Assembly: GCF_003952465.1 (NCBI RefSeq)
Contig: NZ_CP034448.1
Location: 62,001-126,000, forward strand
DNA length: 64,000 bases
Reading direction: 5' to 3'
DNA from: Mesorhizobium sp. M1B.F.Ca.ET.045.04.1.1
Lineage (GTDB): Bacteria; Pseudomonadota; Alphaproteobacteria; Rhizobiales; Rhizobiaceae
A model generated the notes under the pieces. It did not search any database. It was not told the origin of the DNA and saw nothing but the letters and a program-made list of their open reading frames with translations. The position numbers and the translations under genes were made by a program. Within the stretch, counting starts at the first letter, position 1, and every line of letters starts with the position of its first letter. Below are positions 8,589 to 16,741 of this stretch, piece after piece.

Positions 8589-9844
8589 ATGCAATCAGCA
8601 TTCGGCGGCATCGATTTCGGCACGTCCAATTCCACGGTGGGCGTGATCCGCAACGGCCGCGCCCGACTGGTGGCGCTGGAGGGCGAACAGCCCACCTTGC
8701 CGAGCGCCGTGTTCTTCAACTTTGAGGACGGCCATACCTATTTCGGCCGTCGCGCGATCGCCGACTACACCGACAGTACCGAGGGCCGGCTGATGCGTTC
8801 GCTGAAAAGCGTGCTCGGCAGCTCGCTGGCGAACGAGAAGACGCGCATCAAGGCGCGCCTGATCGGTTTCGTCGACATCATCGGCTTCTTCATCAGCCAT
8901 TTGAAGAAGCGGCTGGAGGAGGAGCAGGCGGCCCGGTCGAGCGCGTCGTGCTTGGCCGCCCCGTGCAGTTCGTCGACGACGATGCCGAAGCCGACGCTAA
9001 AGCGCAGGGCGAGCTCGAAAAGGCGGCGCGCGCGCAAGGCTTCAAGCATATCGCCTTCCAGTTCGAGCCGATTGCGGCGGCGCTCGACTACGAACAGAAA
9101 GTCGCCCGCGAAGAGCTGGCGCTGATCGTCGACATGGGCGGCGGCACCTCCGACTTCTCGGTCGTGCGCGTCTCGCCGGAGCGCGCCCGCTCGGACGACC
9201 GCAAGAGCGACATATTGGCCAATCGCGGCATCCATATCGGCGGCACCGATTTCGACCGGCTGCTCAGCATCGCCCATGTCATGCCCGAGCTCGGCTATCT
9301 GACGCCGACCAAGGACGGCAAGCGCAATCTGCCGGCGAGCTATTTCATCGACCTCGCGACCTGGCAGCGCATCAACCTCGTCTATACGGCCAAGGCGATG
9401 TCGGACCTGAAGCAGATCCGCTTCGAGGCCGAGCGGGCCGACCTCGTCGACCGCTTCATCCACATCGTCGAGCATCGTTATGGGCATGCGATGGCCGGCC
9501 TGGTCGAACGGGCCAAGATTGCGCTCACCGACCAGTCTTCGGCCGAGGTGAAGGTGTCGCTGCCCGGCGCCCACTTCGCGGCCGGGATCACGCGTGCCGG
9601 CCTGGAGGAAACGATCGGCGGAGACATCGAACGAGTAACCGCGACAGTCAGGCAGACGATCGCCGACGCGGGCGTTCCGGCTTCGGCCATCACCGCGGTG
9701 TTCCTCACCGGCGGTTCGACCGCGATCCCGCTGGCAAAGCGGCGGATTCTCTCGCTGGTGCCGCAGGCCTCCGTCATCGAAGGCGACATGTTCGGCTCGG
9801 TCGGGCTTGGCCTGGCGTTGGATGCGCGGCGTAAGTTTGCTTGA
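8589..9844 (+). pseudogene. Hsp70/YegD-like ATPase gene with a -1 frame disruption
   Basis: An actin-fold ATPase of the short Hsp70 (YegD-like) type, without the substrate-binding domain. The first frame (from ATG 8589) carries phosphate-1 motif GGIDFGTSNSTVGV. After LEEEQ (about 8927) the homologous sequence continues in another frame: GGPVERVVLGRPVQFVDDD, then phosphate-2 LIVDMGGGTSDF and adenosine motif FLTGGSTAIPLAKRR. Adding one G in the GG/GGCGGCCC stretch near 8927 joins both parts into a 418-residue protein of normal length. The downstream part shows no other damage. Either it is a recent one-base lesion, a base-call error, or less likely a recoding site. Confidence 0.8.
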
Positions 9845-10173
9845 AGTTTTCTTGTCGCAAGGTAGCTGCGGGTTGTGCATCCAGTAGCGGGCAGCATGCC
9901 TAGGAGATTGGCCAAAACGCACGTCTCTTCGTCATCCACGGGCGGAGCAAGGAGCGCAGCGACGCGGCGCAGACCCGAGGATCCATTCCGTGACATCCGA
10001 GTGTCGCAACCGCGCAGAATTCTGCTCCGTTGCATTCGCCGGCCGATGTAACGGAATGGATTCTAGGGTCTCCGCGACGTCGCTTCGCGACTGCTTCGCC
10101 CTAGAATGACGAAGTTTGGAGATATCGGCCAATCGCGAGTGTTTTGCGCCTCATCCTGGGACGCGGCTTGGCG
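9845..10173. other. Convergent intergenic region holding family E repeat
   Basis: About 330 bases between two convergent genes. Nearly all of it from 9927 to 10114 is one long imperfect inverted repeat. I see no gene. Confidence 0.6.
9927..10114. repeat. Family E long imperfect inverted repeat (about 188 bp)
   Basis: The outer arms are CTTCGTCAT and ATGACGAAG. Inner matched blocks are GATCCATTCCGT against ACGGAATGGATTC, plus GCGACG-rich pieces. The whole unit could fold into a cruciform or serve as a bidirectional terminator for the two convergent genes. No second copy is in the window. Confidence 0.7.
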
Positions 10174-11050
10174 TCAGCCGACCTTTCCACCCAGATGCGC
10201 CTTCAGCGCCATCTGGGCGAGGCTCGCCTGTCGGTCGCGATGGGTGATCATGGCGAAATCGCGCTTCGGCAGATCGACCGGCACGGACCTGAGGCTCCCC
10301 TCCGCCAGGGAGCGCGCGACGACCAGCTCCGAGATGATGGTGGCGCCGGCGCCGGCCTCCACCGCCTGACGCACGGCCTCGTTGCTGGGCAGCACGAGAA
10401 ATATCTGCAGCTCCGCCGGCGCGACGCCCTCGCTGCGCGCGATCCCGCGCCTCGCCGTCCGCGCTCCCGGATGATCCGAGCGCCAGCGCCCTGATGTCGA
10501 GGTTTCCCGCCGGCGTCATCGGAATGTCCGGGTGCGAGCGCGCCACCACCAGCATGGGGCGATCCTCGTCGACCGTGGCGCGCCGCAGGATGTCGGACTC
10601 GGTGCGTCCCTCGACCAGGCCGAAATCGGCCCGGCCGTCCAGAACATTGGCCTCCACCTGCCTGGTGTTGCCGATGGTGACGCTGAGGCGCACCGCAGGA
10701 TAGGCTTCGTGGAAGGCGGCCAGGCGCCGCGGCAGCCAATAGCTGGCGATGGTCTGGCTCGCAGCGATCGAAAGGCTGCCGGTGACGGTCTGCGAAACAT
10801 GTTCCAGCACATTGTGGGCGGCCGCCGCGCGTTCGAGGACCGCCTTGGCTTCGGGCAGGAAGCGATGACCGGTCTGCGCCAGCTCGATGTTGCGGCCGAC
10901 CCGATTGAACAGGCGCACGCCATGCTGGCTTTCGAGCGCGCGGATCGCGGCCGAGGCTGCCGACTGGGAGATGCCGAGCAGCTCGGCCGCCTTGGTCATG
11001 TGGCCGTGCTCGGCGACGGCGACGAATATGCGCAACTGATCGAGGGTCAT
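10174..11050 (-). pseudogene. LysR-family regulator gene with disrupted frame
   Basis: A LysR-type regulator divergent from the soe operon. From ATG 11050 an intact N-terminal helix-turn-helix (MTLDQLRIFVAVAEHGHMTK, SQSAASAAIRALE) and effector-domain start (SLSIAASQTIASYWLPRRL, WLPRRLAAFHEAYPAVRL) read normally to LDIRALA near 10490. The usual continuation appears in other frames: RIIRE (10464-10478) in one, and ARRGIARSEGVAPAEL then QIFLVLPSNEAVRQAVEAGA in another, to the stop at 10174. The overall length is off by a net one base gained or two lost, so more than one small lesion may be present. The C-terminal half is otherwise well kept. It may be a recent pseudogene or a sequence error. Confidence 0.75.
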
Positions 11051-11081
11051 GGCCAACTAAGAAGCAAAACCGATCGGAATT

Positions 11082-11096
11082 ACAAGTACCGCTTGT
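11082..11096. promoter_or_regulatory. Dyad in the lysR-soe divergent promoter region
   Basis: ACAAG, five bases, CTTGT, just upstream of the lysR start and about 80 bases from the small ORF that opens the soe operon. Size and place suit a LysR-type binding site. No experimental support is possible here. Confidence 0.4.
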
Positions 11097-11173
11097 TAGA
11101 CAGATCAATTGCTTTGTTCTAAGTTTTTGCCAAAGCTTGGAAAAAATTGGCTGTTCTACAGCCAAGGTTGGAA

Positions 11174-11332
11174 ATGATCGGGCGCTTCAAATTCCTTTTC
11201 GCGCACTGGACCCGCCGGCTGAGGCGGCAGCTCGCCGGCGAGCGCTACCACCCCGAGCTTCACTACATGCGCGGACCGGGGCCGAAGACGAAGGCCAGGA
11301 TGGCGGGCGGCAAGGGCGTTCGCGGATCATGA
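11174..11332 (+). CDS. Small basic protein translationally coupled to soeA
   Basis: A 52-residue ORF starting MIGRFKFLFAHWTRRLRRQL and ending MAGGKGVRGS. It has an AAGGTTGGA ribosome site just before the ATG at 11174, and its TGA overlaps the soeA ATG in an ATGA arrangement. It is very basic, with no cysteines, one amphipathic N-terminal helix and a YHPELHYMRGPGPK segment. I do not recognise the family. The ribosome site, the stop/start overlap and its place as first gene of the soe operon all favour a real gene, perhaps an assembly or accessory factor. A non-coding leader remains possible. Confidence 0.5.
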   Translation: MIGRFKFLFAHWTRRLRRQLAGERYHPELHYMRGPGPKTKARMAGGKGVRGS

Positions 11333-14259
11333 ACTCGGCTGCGCCGCGCGGCGCCAATTCCGCACCCTCCCAGCGACCGCTAGCCGACACGTGCGCGCCC
11401 GACGAAGGCGACGGGGTCGACACCTCGCCGAGCGTCTCCGACCGCATCGCCAAGACCACCTGCTACATGTGCGCCTGCCGCTGCGGCATCGACGTCCACA
11501 TCAAGGACGGCAAGGTGCGTTACATCAGTGGCAATAAGGACCACCCGGTGAACCGCGGCGTGATCTGCGGCAAGGGCAGCGCCGGCATCATGCAGCACTA
11601 CAGCCCGGCGCGGCTGAGGAAGCCATTGCTGCGCGAGGGTCCGCGCGGCTCCGGCGAATTCCGCGAGATCGAATGGGGCGAGGCATTCGCCATCGCCACC
11701 GAGCGACTGTCGGCGATCCGCCGGACCGATCCGAAAAAGCTCGCCTTCTTCACCGGGCGCGACCAGTCGCAATCGCTGACCGGCTGGTGGGCGAGCCAGT
11801 TCGGCACGCCGAATTTCGCCGCCCATGGCGGCTTCTGCTCGGTCAACATGGCGGCCGGCGGACTCTACACGGTCGGCGGCTCGTTCTGGGAGTTCGGCGA
11901 GCCCGACTGGGACAACACCAAATACTTCATGCTGTTCGGCGTCGCCGAAGACCATGATTCCAACCCGATCAAGATCGGCCTCGGCAAGCTCAAGGCGCGC
12001 GGCGCCAAGGTGGTGTCGGTCAACCCGTGCCGCACCGGCTACAATGCGATCGCCGACGACTGGATCGGCATCCAGCCGGGCACGGACGGGCTGTTCGTGC
12101 TGGCGCTCGTCCATGAATTGCTGAAGGCCGGCCGCGTCGATCTCGACTATCTGCTGCGCTACACCAACGCCGCAGTGCTCGTGACTCAGAAGCCCGGCGC
12201 GGCCGATGACGGACTGTTCGTCCGCAACGATGCCGGCAACCTGCTTGCCTGGGACAGGGCTGGGAAGGTTCCTGTCGGCGCCGGCGATCCCGAGGCGAAG
12301 CCAGCGCTGACCGGCAGCTACACGGTCAACGGCCATCGCTGCGTGCCGGTGTTCCAACTGATCGCCGACCGCTACCTGGACGAGAGCTATTCGCCGGATG
12401 CTGTTGCAGGGCGCTGCGGCGTCGCTGCAGATACGATCCGCCGCATCGCGGCGGAGCTGGCGCATGTCGCCTTCGAGCAGACGATCGAATTGCCGGTCGC
12501 CTGGACCGACTGGGCGGGCCGGCGGCACGAGACGATCAGGGGACGGCCTGTCTCGATGCATGCCATGCGCGGCATCTCGGCCCATTCCAACGGGTTTCAT
12601 ACCTGCCGCGCGATCCATCTGCTGCAGGTGCTGCTCGGAACCGTGGACGTGCCTGGCGGCTTCCGCTTCAAGCCGCCCTATCCCCGTTGCGCACCACCTG
12701 GACCAAAACCCGCCGGAAAAAACGTCCGGCCGATGACGCCGCTGGACGGCATGCCGCTCGGCTTCGTCTGCGGGCCCGACGATCTGCTCGTCGACGAGGC
12801 CGGCCGCCCTACCCGCATCGACAAGGCCTATTCCTGGGAGGCGCCTTTGGCCGCGCACGGCCTGATGCACTCGGTCATCCGCAATGCCTGGGCCGGCGAT
12901 CCTTATCCGATCGACACGCTGATGATGTACATGTCGAACATGGCCTGGAATTCCTCGATGAACACCGTCGAGACGATTCGTATGCTGACCGACAAGGACG
13001 TGGCTGGCGCGTACAAGATCCCCTTCATCATCTATTCCGACGCCTATTATTCCGAGACGATGCCGTTCGCCGACCTGGTGCTGCCCGACACCACCTATCT
13101 CGAGCGCCACGACTGTATCAGCCTGCTCGACCGGCCGATCAGCCATGCGGACGGGCCGGGCGACGCCATCCGCTATCCCGTGGTGCAGCCGGATCGCGAC
13201 GTGCGGCCGTTCCAGTCGGTGCTGATCGAGCTCGGCGCGCGGCTCGGCCTGCCCGGCTTCGTCACCGAGGACGGCTCGGCGAAATACCGTGACTATGCCG
13301 ACTACATCGTCAACCACGAGCGTGCGCCCGGCATCGGTCCGCTCGCCGGCTGGCGCGGCAAGGACGGACGTTCGATCGGCAAAGGCGAGGTCAATCCAGA
13401 CCAGCTGCAGCGCTACATCGACAATGGCGGCTTCTGGCACCACGATTTTTCCGACGACCAGCGCTACTACAAGATGGGCAACCGCGCCTATCTCGACTTC
13501 GCAGTCCAAATGGGCTTCATCGCCAGGGCGGAGCCGATCGTTTTCCAGCTTTATTCAGAGCCGATGCAGCGCTTCCGGCTGGCCGCGCGCGGCCATGGGA
13601 AATCGCAGCCGCCGGAGGCCGAGCGCGGCCGCATCGAAGCCTATATGGACCCCATGCCCTTCTGGTACGCGCCCTTCGAGGACGAGGCCATTGACCTGCA
13701 AAAATATCCGCTGCATGCGCTGACGCAGCGGCCGATGCATATGTACCATTCCTGGGGCTCGCAGAATGCGTGGCTCAGGCAGATCACCAGCCAGAACCGG
13801 CTGTTCGTGCACAGCGAAACCGCAGCGAGGCTTCGGCTGGCCGATGACGACTGGGTGTGGATCGAGAGCACCAACGGCAAGGTGAAAGGGCAGATCAAGC
13901 TGATCGACGGGGTGAATCCGGACACGGTCTGGACCTGGAATGCGATCGGCAAACGGCGGGGCAGTTGGGGCCTGAAAGACGATGCCGCAGAGAGCAATCG
14001 CGGCTTCCTGCTCAACCACATCATCGGCGACCTGACCCCGGCCGACGCCAACGGCAAACGCTATTCGAATTCCGATCCGGTCACCGGGCAGGCTGCATGG
14101 TTCGACGTGCGCGTGCGCATCACCAAATGCGCGCCCGAAGAAGCCGGCTTCACCGAGCCGCAATTCGAGCGTTTCCGGCAGCCGCCAAATGTCGGGCCTT
14201 CGCCGGACGTGCTTCGCTTCGGCGCCGCGTTCCGCATGAAGAGGGAAGCCGCCGAATGA
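11329..14259 (+). CDS. soeA: Molybdopterin oxidoreductase, probable sulfite dehydrogenase catalytic subunit SoeA
   Basis: A 976-residue DMSO-reductase-family molybdoenzyme. The N-terminal [4Fe-4S] ligands are in CYMCACRCG (residues 45-52) and VICGKG (Cys 80). Molybdopterin-guanine-dinucleotide-binding regions follow (SVNPCRTGYNAIADDWIGI, then the C-terminal MYHSWGSQNAWLRQITSQNR). There is no twin-arginine signal, so the enzyme is cytoplasmic. The following genes encode a four-cluster ferredoxin-like subunit and a DmsC/NrfD-like anchor, the layout of SoeABC, which oxidises sulfite to sulfate and feeds electrons to quinone. The start at 11329 overlaps the preceding small ORF (ATGA). The family also includes polysulfide, thiosulfate and DMSO reductases, so the substrate is inferred from subunit layout and resemblance. 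Confidence 0.8.
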   Translation: MNSAAPRGANSAPSQRPLADTCAPDEGDGVDTSPSVSDRIAKTTCYMCACRCGIDVHIKDGKVRYISGNKDHPVNRGVICGKGSAGIMQHYSPARLRKPLLREGPRGSGEFREIEWGEAFAIATERLSAIRRTDPKKLAFFTGRDQSQSLTGWWASQFGTPNFAAHGGFCSVNMAAGGLYTVGGSFWEFGEPDWDNTKYFMLFGVAEDHDSNPIKIGLGKLKARGAKVVSVNPCRTGYNAIADDWIGIQPGTDGLFVLALVHELLKAGRVDLDYLLRYTNAAVLVTQKPGAADDGLFVRNDAGNLLAWDRAGKVPVGAGDPEAKPALTGSYTVNGHRCVPVFQLIADRYLDESYSPDAVAGRCGVAADTIRRIAAELAHVAFEQTIELPVAWTDWAGRRHETIRGRPVSMHAMRGISAHSNGFHTCRAIHLLQVLLGTVDVPGGFRFKPPYPRCAPPGPKPAGKNVRPMTPLDGMPLGFVCGPDDLLVDEAGRPTRIDKAYSWEAPLAAHGLMHSVIRNAWAGDPYPIDTLMMYMSNMAWNSSMNTVETIRMLTDKDVAGAYKIPFIIYSDAYYSETMPFADLVLPDTTYLERHDCISLLDRPISHADGPGDAIRYPVVQPDRDVRPFQSVLIELGARLGLPGFVTEDGSAKYRDYADYIVNHERAPGIGPLAGWRGKDGRSIGKGEVNPDQLQRYIDNGGFWHHDFSDDQRYYKMGNRAYLDFAVQMGFIARAEPIVFQLYSEPMQRFRLAARGHGKSQPPEAERGRIEAYMDPMPFWYAPFEDEAIDLQKYPLHALTQRPMHMYHSWGSQNAWLRQITSQNRLFVHSETAARLRLADDDWVWIESTNGKVKGQIKLIDGVNPDTVWTWNAIGKRRGSWGLKDDAAESNRGFLLNHIIGDLTPADANGKRYSNSDPVTGQAAWFDVRVRITKCAPEEAGFTEPQFERFRQPPNVGPSPDVLRFGAAFRMKREAAE

Positions 14260-14990
14260 CATGCCTTCCCGCTCATACCGAGAAGAAGCTTGGCCTCGTC
14301 ATCGACCTCGACACCTGCGTCGGCTGCCAGGCCTGCGTCACCGCCTGCAAGGAATGGAACGCCGGCGGCCACATGGCGCCGCTGACCGACATCGATCCCT
14401 ATGGCGGTCGTGCCGACGGCGTCTGGTTCAACCGCGTGCACAGCTATGAGCACACGACGGAATTGGGCGGCCGCACGGTGAACTTCCCGCGCTCCTGCCT
14501 GCATTGCGAGCAGCCGGCCTGCGTCACCGTCTGCCCGACGGGCGCCTCCTACAAGCGTGCCTCCGACGGCATCGTGCTGGTCGACGAGGACAAGTGCATC
14601 GGCTGCAAATTGTGCAGCTGGGCCTGTCCCTATGGCGCGCGCGAGTTCGACACCGATGTCGGCGTGATGAAGAAATGCACGCTTTGCGTCGACCGCATCT
14701 ACAACGACAATCTGGCGGCGGAAGACCGGGTACCGGCCTGCGTCGCCGCCTGCCCGACCAGCGCCCGGCATTTCGGCGATCTCGGCGATCCGGCTTCCGC
14801 GATATCGCAGCTTGTGGAGGAGCGCGTCGGCGTCGACCTGATGCCTGAGCTCGGCTATAAGCCGACCAACAAATACCTGCCGCCGCGCGCCCGCAGCGAA
14901 CGCGCGGCGAAGGTGGACGCGCCTGCGCTGGAGCCTATCAAAGCAGAAGGCGGCTTTCTCGGCTGGATCGACCGCATGCTTTCGAACTAG
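14256..14990 (+). CDS. soeB: Iron-sulfur electron-transfer subunit SoeB
   Basis: 244 residues with cysteine groups for four [4Fe-4S] clusters: CVGCQACVTACKEW, CLHCEQPACVTVCPTG, CIGCKLCSWACPYG and KKCTLCVDRI with PACVAACPTSA. This is the DmsB/SoeB subunit that relays electrons from the molybdenum subunit to the membrane anchor. The ATG at 14256 overlaps the soeA stop (ATGA), giving coupled translation and fixing the start, although the frame is open well upstream. No signal peptide, so it is cytoplasmic. Confidence 0.88.
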   Translation: MTCLPAHTEKKLGLVIDLDTCVGCQACVTACKEWNAGGHMAPLTDIDPYGGRADGVWFNRVHSYEHTTELGGRTVNFPRSCLHCEQPACVTVCPTGASYKRASDGIVLVDEDKCIGCKLCSWACPYGAREFDTDVGVMKKCTLCVDRIYNDNLAAEDRVPACVAACPTSARHFGDLGDPASAISQLVEERVGVDLMPELGYKPTNKYLPPRARSERAAKVDAPALEPIKAEGGFLGWIDRMLSN

Positions 14991-15002
14991 CTTCAGCCAA
15001 TC

Positions 15003-15941
15003 ATGCATCCCGCCTTTTCCGTCGTCTTCTTCACCATCGCCACCGGCGCCGGCTACGGCCTGCTGGCGCTGCTCGGCGTGCTCGGCGGATTTGGATTGAT
15101 CCCAGCCGATTTCTGGCTTGGCCTTGCCGGCATGGGCCTGGCGCTCGGGCTGATCATCGCGGGCCTCTTGTCCTCGACCGGTCATCTCGGCCGGCCCGAG
15201 CGCGCATGGCGCGCCTTCTCGCAATGGCGTAGCTCCTGGCTGTCGCGCGAAGGTGTTTCGTCGGTCGCGACCTTCATTCCCGCCGCATTGTTCGGTATCG
15301 GCTGGGTGCTGCTCGGCAGTAGCGGCGGCTGGGTGGCTGTCGCCGGCCTGTTGACGGGGGCCGGCGCTATCGCGACAGTCTCCACGACGGGCATGATCTA
15401 TGCCTCGCTGAAGCCGATCGCGCAGTGGCACAGCCGCTATACTTTGCCGGCTTATCTTATTTTCTCGGCGATGACAGGCGGCGTGTTGCTGAATGCCCTG
15501 CTCCAGAGTTTCGCCGTGGGTTCGACGGCGGTGCTGGTCTGTGCGCTGCTTGCCACGCTCGCGGGCTGGGCCTGGAAGCTCGCGACTTGGCGGCACAACG
15601 ACCGGCTGGAGATCCCGACCACCGCCAACACGGCGACGGGCCTCGCCGGCGGCACGGTGCGGTCGATCGAATGGCCGCATACGGAAGAAAACTACCTGCT
15701 CAAGGAAATGGGATTCCGCATCGCCCGCAAGCACAGCGCGAAGCTGAGGCGGATCACGCAAATTATAGCTTTCGCTGTGCCGGCTATCTTGCTCGCTATT
15801 GTCCTTGCCTCGCCGTGGCCCTTCGCGGCGATTGCGTCGGCGCTTGCGGCCATCTCCCAATTTGCCGGCATGCTTGTCGAGCGCTGGCTGTTCTTCGCCG
15901 AGGCGAAGCACACCGTCACGCTCTATTATGGCAGGGAGTAG
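15003..15941 (+). CDS. soeC: DmsC-type membrane anchor subunit SoeC
   Basis: 312 residues with about eight or nine hydrophobic helices from the N-terminus (FSVVFFTIATGAGYGLLALL) to the C-terminus (AIASALAAISQFAGMLVERW). It fits the DmsC/SoeC quinone-reactive anchors. The motif STGHLGRPERAWRAFSQWRS after helix two is typical of the family. It follows soeB by 12 bases and closes the operon. It would hold SoeAB on the cytoplasmic face and pass electrons to ubiquinone. The product ends 3 bases before the convergent pdeM gene, so there is no room for a separate terminator. Confidence 0.88.
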   Translation: MHPAFSVVFFTIATGAGYGLLALLGVLGGFGLIPADFWLGLAGMGLALGLIIAGLLSSTGHLGRPERAWRAFSQWRSSWLSREGVSSVATFIPAALFGIGWVLLGSSGGWVAVAGLLTGAGAIATVSTTGMIYASLKPIAQWHSRYTLPAYLIFSAMTGGVLLNALLQSFAVGSTAVLVCALLATLAGWAWKLATWRHNDRLEIPTTANTATGLAGGTVRSIEWPHTEENYLLKEMGFRIARKHSAKLRRITQIIAFAVPAILLAIVLASPWPFAAIASALAAISQFAGMLVERWLFFAEAKHTVTLYYGRE

Positions 15942-15944
15942 GGT

Positions 15945-16661
15945 TCAGCCCGGCCGCAGCATCGAGCCTGAGATCGCAAAAATTCGCTCGGCGCCGAGCA
16001 TATAGGCCATCAGCGTTTCCAGCCGGAACAGGCCGGCATAGGCGCGGTCGAGCACGTTGAGCGAGCCGGTATAGGCGCCGAAGGCCGGCATGATCATGCG
16101 GCCGCCGTCACCGGCGAAGCAGCGACGCCTGACCGAGCGGCCGCGCTGCACGATGCGCGCGCAGGGGTGGAGATGGCCGGCGATCTCGCCTTCGACCCGC
16201 AGCTTCGAGGGCTCGTGGCGGAAGACGAGCGAGCCGATGGCGAGTTCCCTCACCGTCTCGCCGGGCAGGTCGGCGGGAGCATCCGGATCGTGGTTGCCGG
16301 CGACCCAGAACCAGTCGCGGCCGGCCATCATCGCCTCCAGCCGCTCGCGGAAGCTCAAATGCATGCGCTCGGCGCCGCCGCCATCGTGGAAGGAGTCGCC
16401 AAGGCTAACGACGATCCGCGGCTGATAGTCGGCGATGACAGCCTGCAGCCTGAGCAACGTGGCGCCGGTGTCGTAAGGCGGGATCAGCGCGCCGCGCCTG
16501 GCGAAGGACGAACCCTTTTCGAGATGCAGGTCGGAGACGGCGAGCAGCCTCAAATCGGGGAAATAGAGCACGCCGCGCCGGTCGCAAACCGCGCGCTCGC
16601 CGGCGACGCCGACAAGATCGGCCTCGGCGATCAGCGTTGCGCGCGACAGCGAAAAATTCAT
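15945..16661 (-). CDS. pdeM: Ligase-associated DNA damage response endonuclease PdeM
   Basis: 238-residue calcineurin-type metallophosphoesterase. Metal ligands appear in order: AVSDLHLEKG, VSLGDSFHDGGG, WVAGNHDP and IAGHLHP. The spacing and the partner helicase next door match PdeM of the ligase-associated DNA repair cassette. The start MNFSLSRATLIAEAD at 16661 has a GGAGAGGGG ribosome site directly before it; an upstream ATG at 16691 has none. A family B repeat lies between this gene and the helicase gene. The cassette's ATP-dependent DNA ligase and exonuclease are not in the window. Confidence 0.85.
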   Translation of the reverse strand: MNFSLSRATLIAEADLVGVAGERAVCDRRGVLYFPDLRLLAVSDLHLEKGSSFARRGALIPPYDTGATLLRLQAVIADYQPRIVVSLGDSFHDGGGAERMHLSFRERLEAMMAGRDWFWVAGNHDPDAPADLPGETVRELAIGSLVFRHEPSKLRVEGEIAGHLHPCARIVQRGRSVRRRCFAGDGGRMIMPAFGAYTGSLNVLDRAYAGLFRLETLMAYMLGAERIFAISGSMLRPG

Positions 16662-16687
16662 CCCCTCTCCGTTCCCATCTGTTTTAC

Positions 16688-16731
16688 GCAATTCCGGACG
16701 GAAAACCGCTACACATTTTTCCTGGAAGTGC
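16688..16731. repeat. Family B 44-bp palindromic repeat, copy 1
   Basis: Arms GCAATTCC and GGAAGTGC, with the conserved core GGACGGAAAACCGCT and TTTTCCTGG. It sits just upstream of pdeM on the transcribed strand. Other copies: three at 20864-21022, one at 25652-25695, one at 60081-60124. Confidence 0.88.
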
Positions 16732-16741
16732 TTCCAGCCCG

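Noticed and set aside
11380..13509. Long open frame (about 709 codons) on the minus strand inside soeA
   Set aside because: The soeA frame contains full Fe-S and molybdopterin motifs. The opposite frame shows only low-information sequence rich in Asp, Val, Ala, His.
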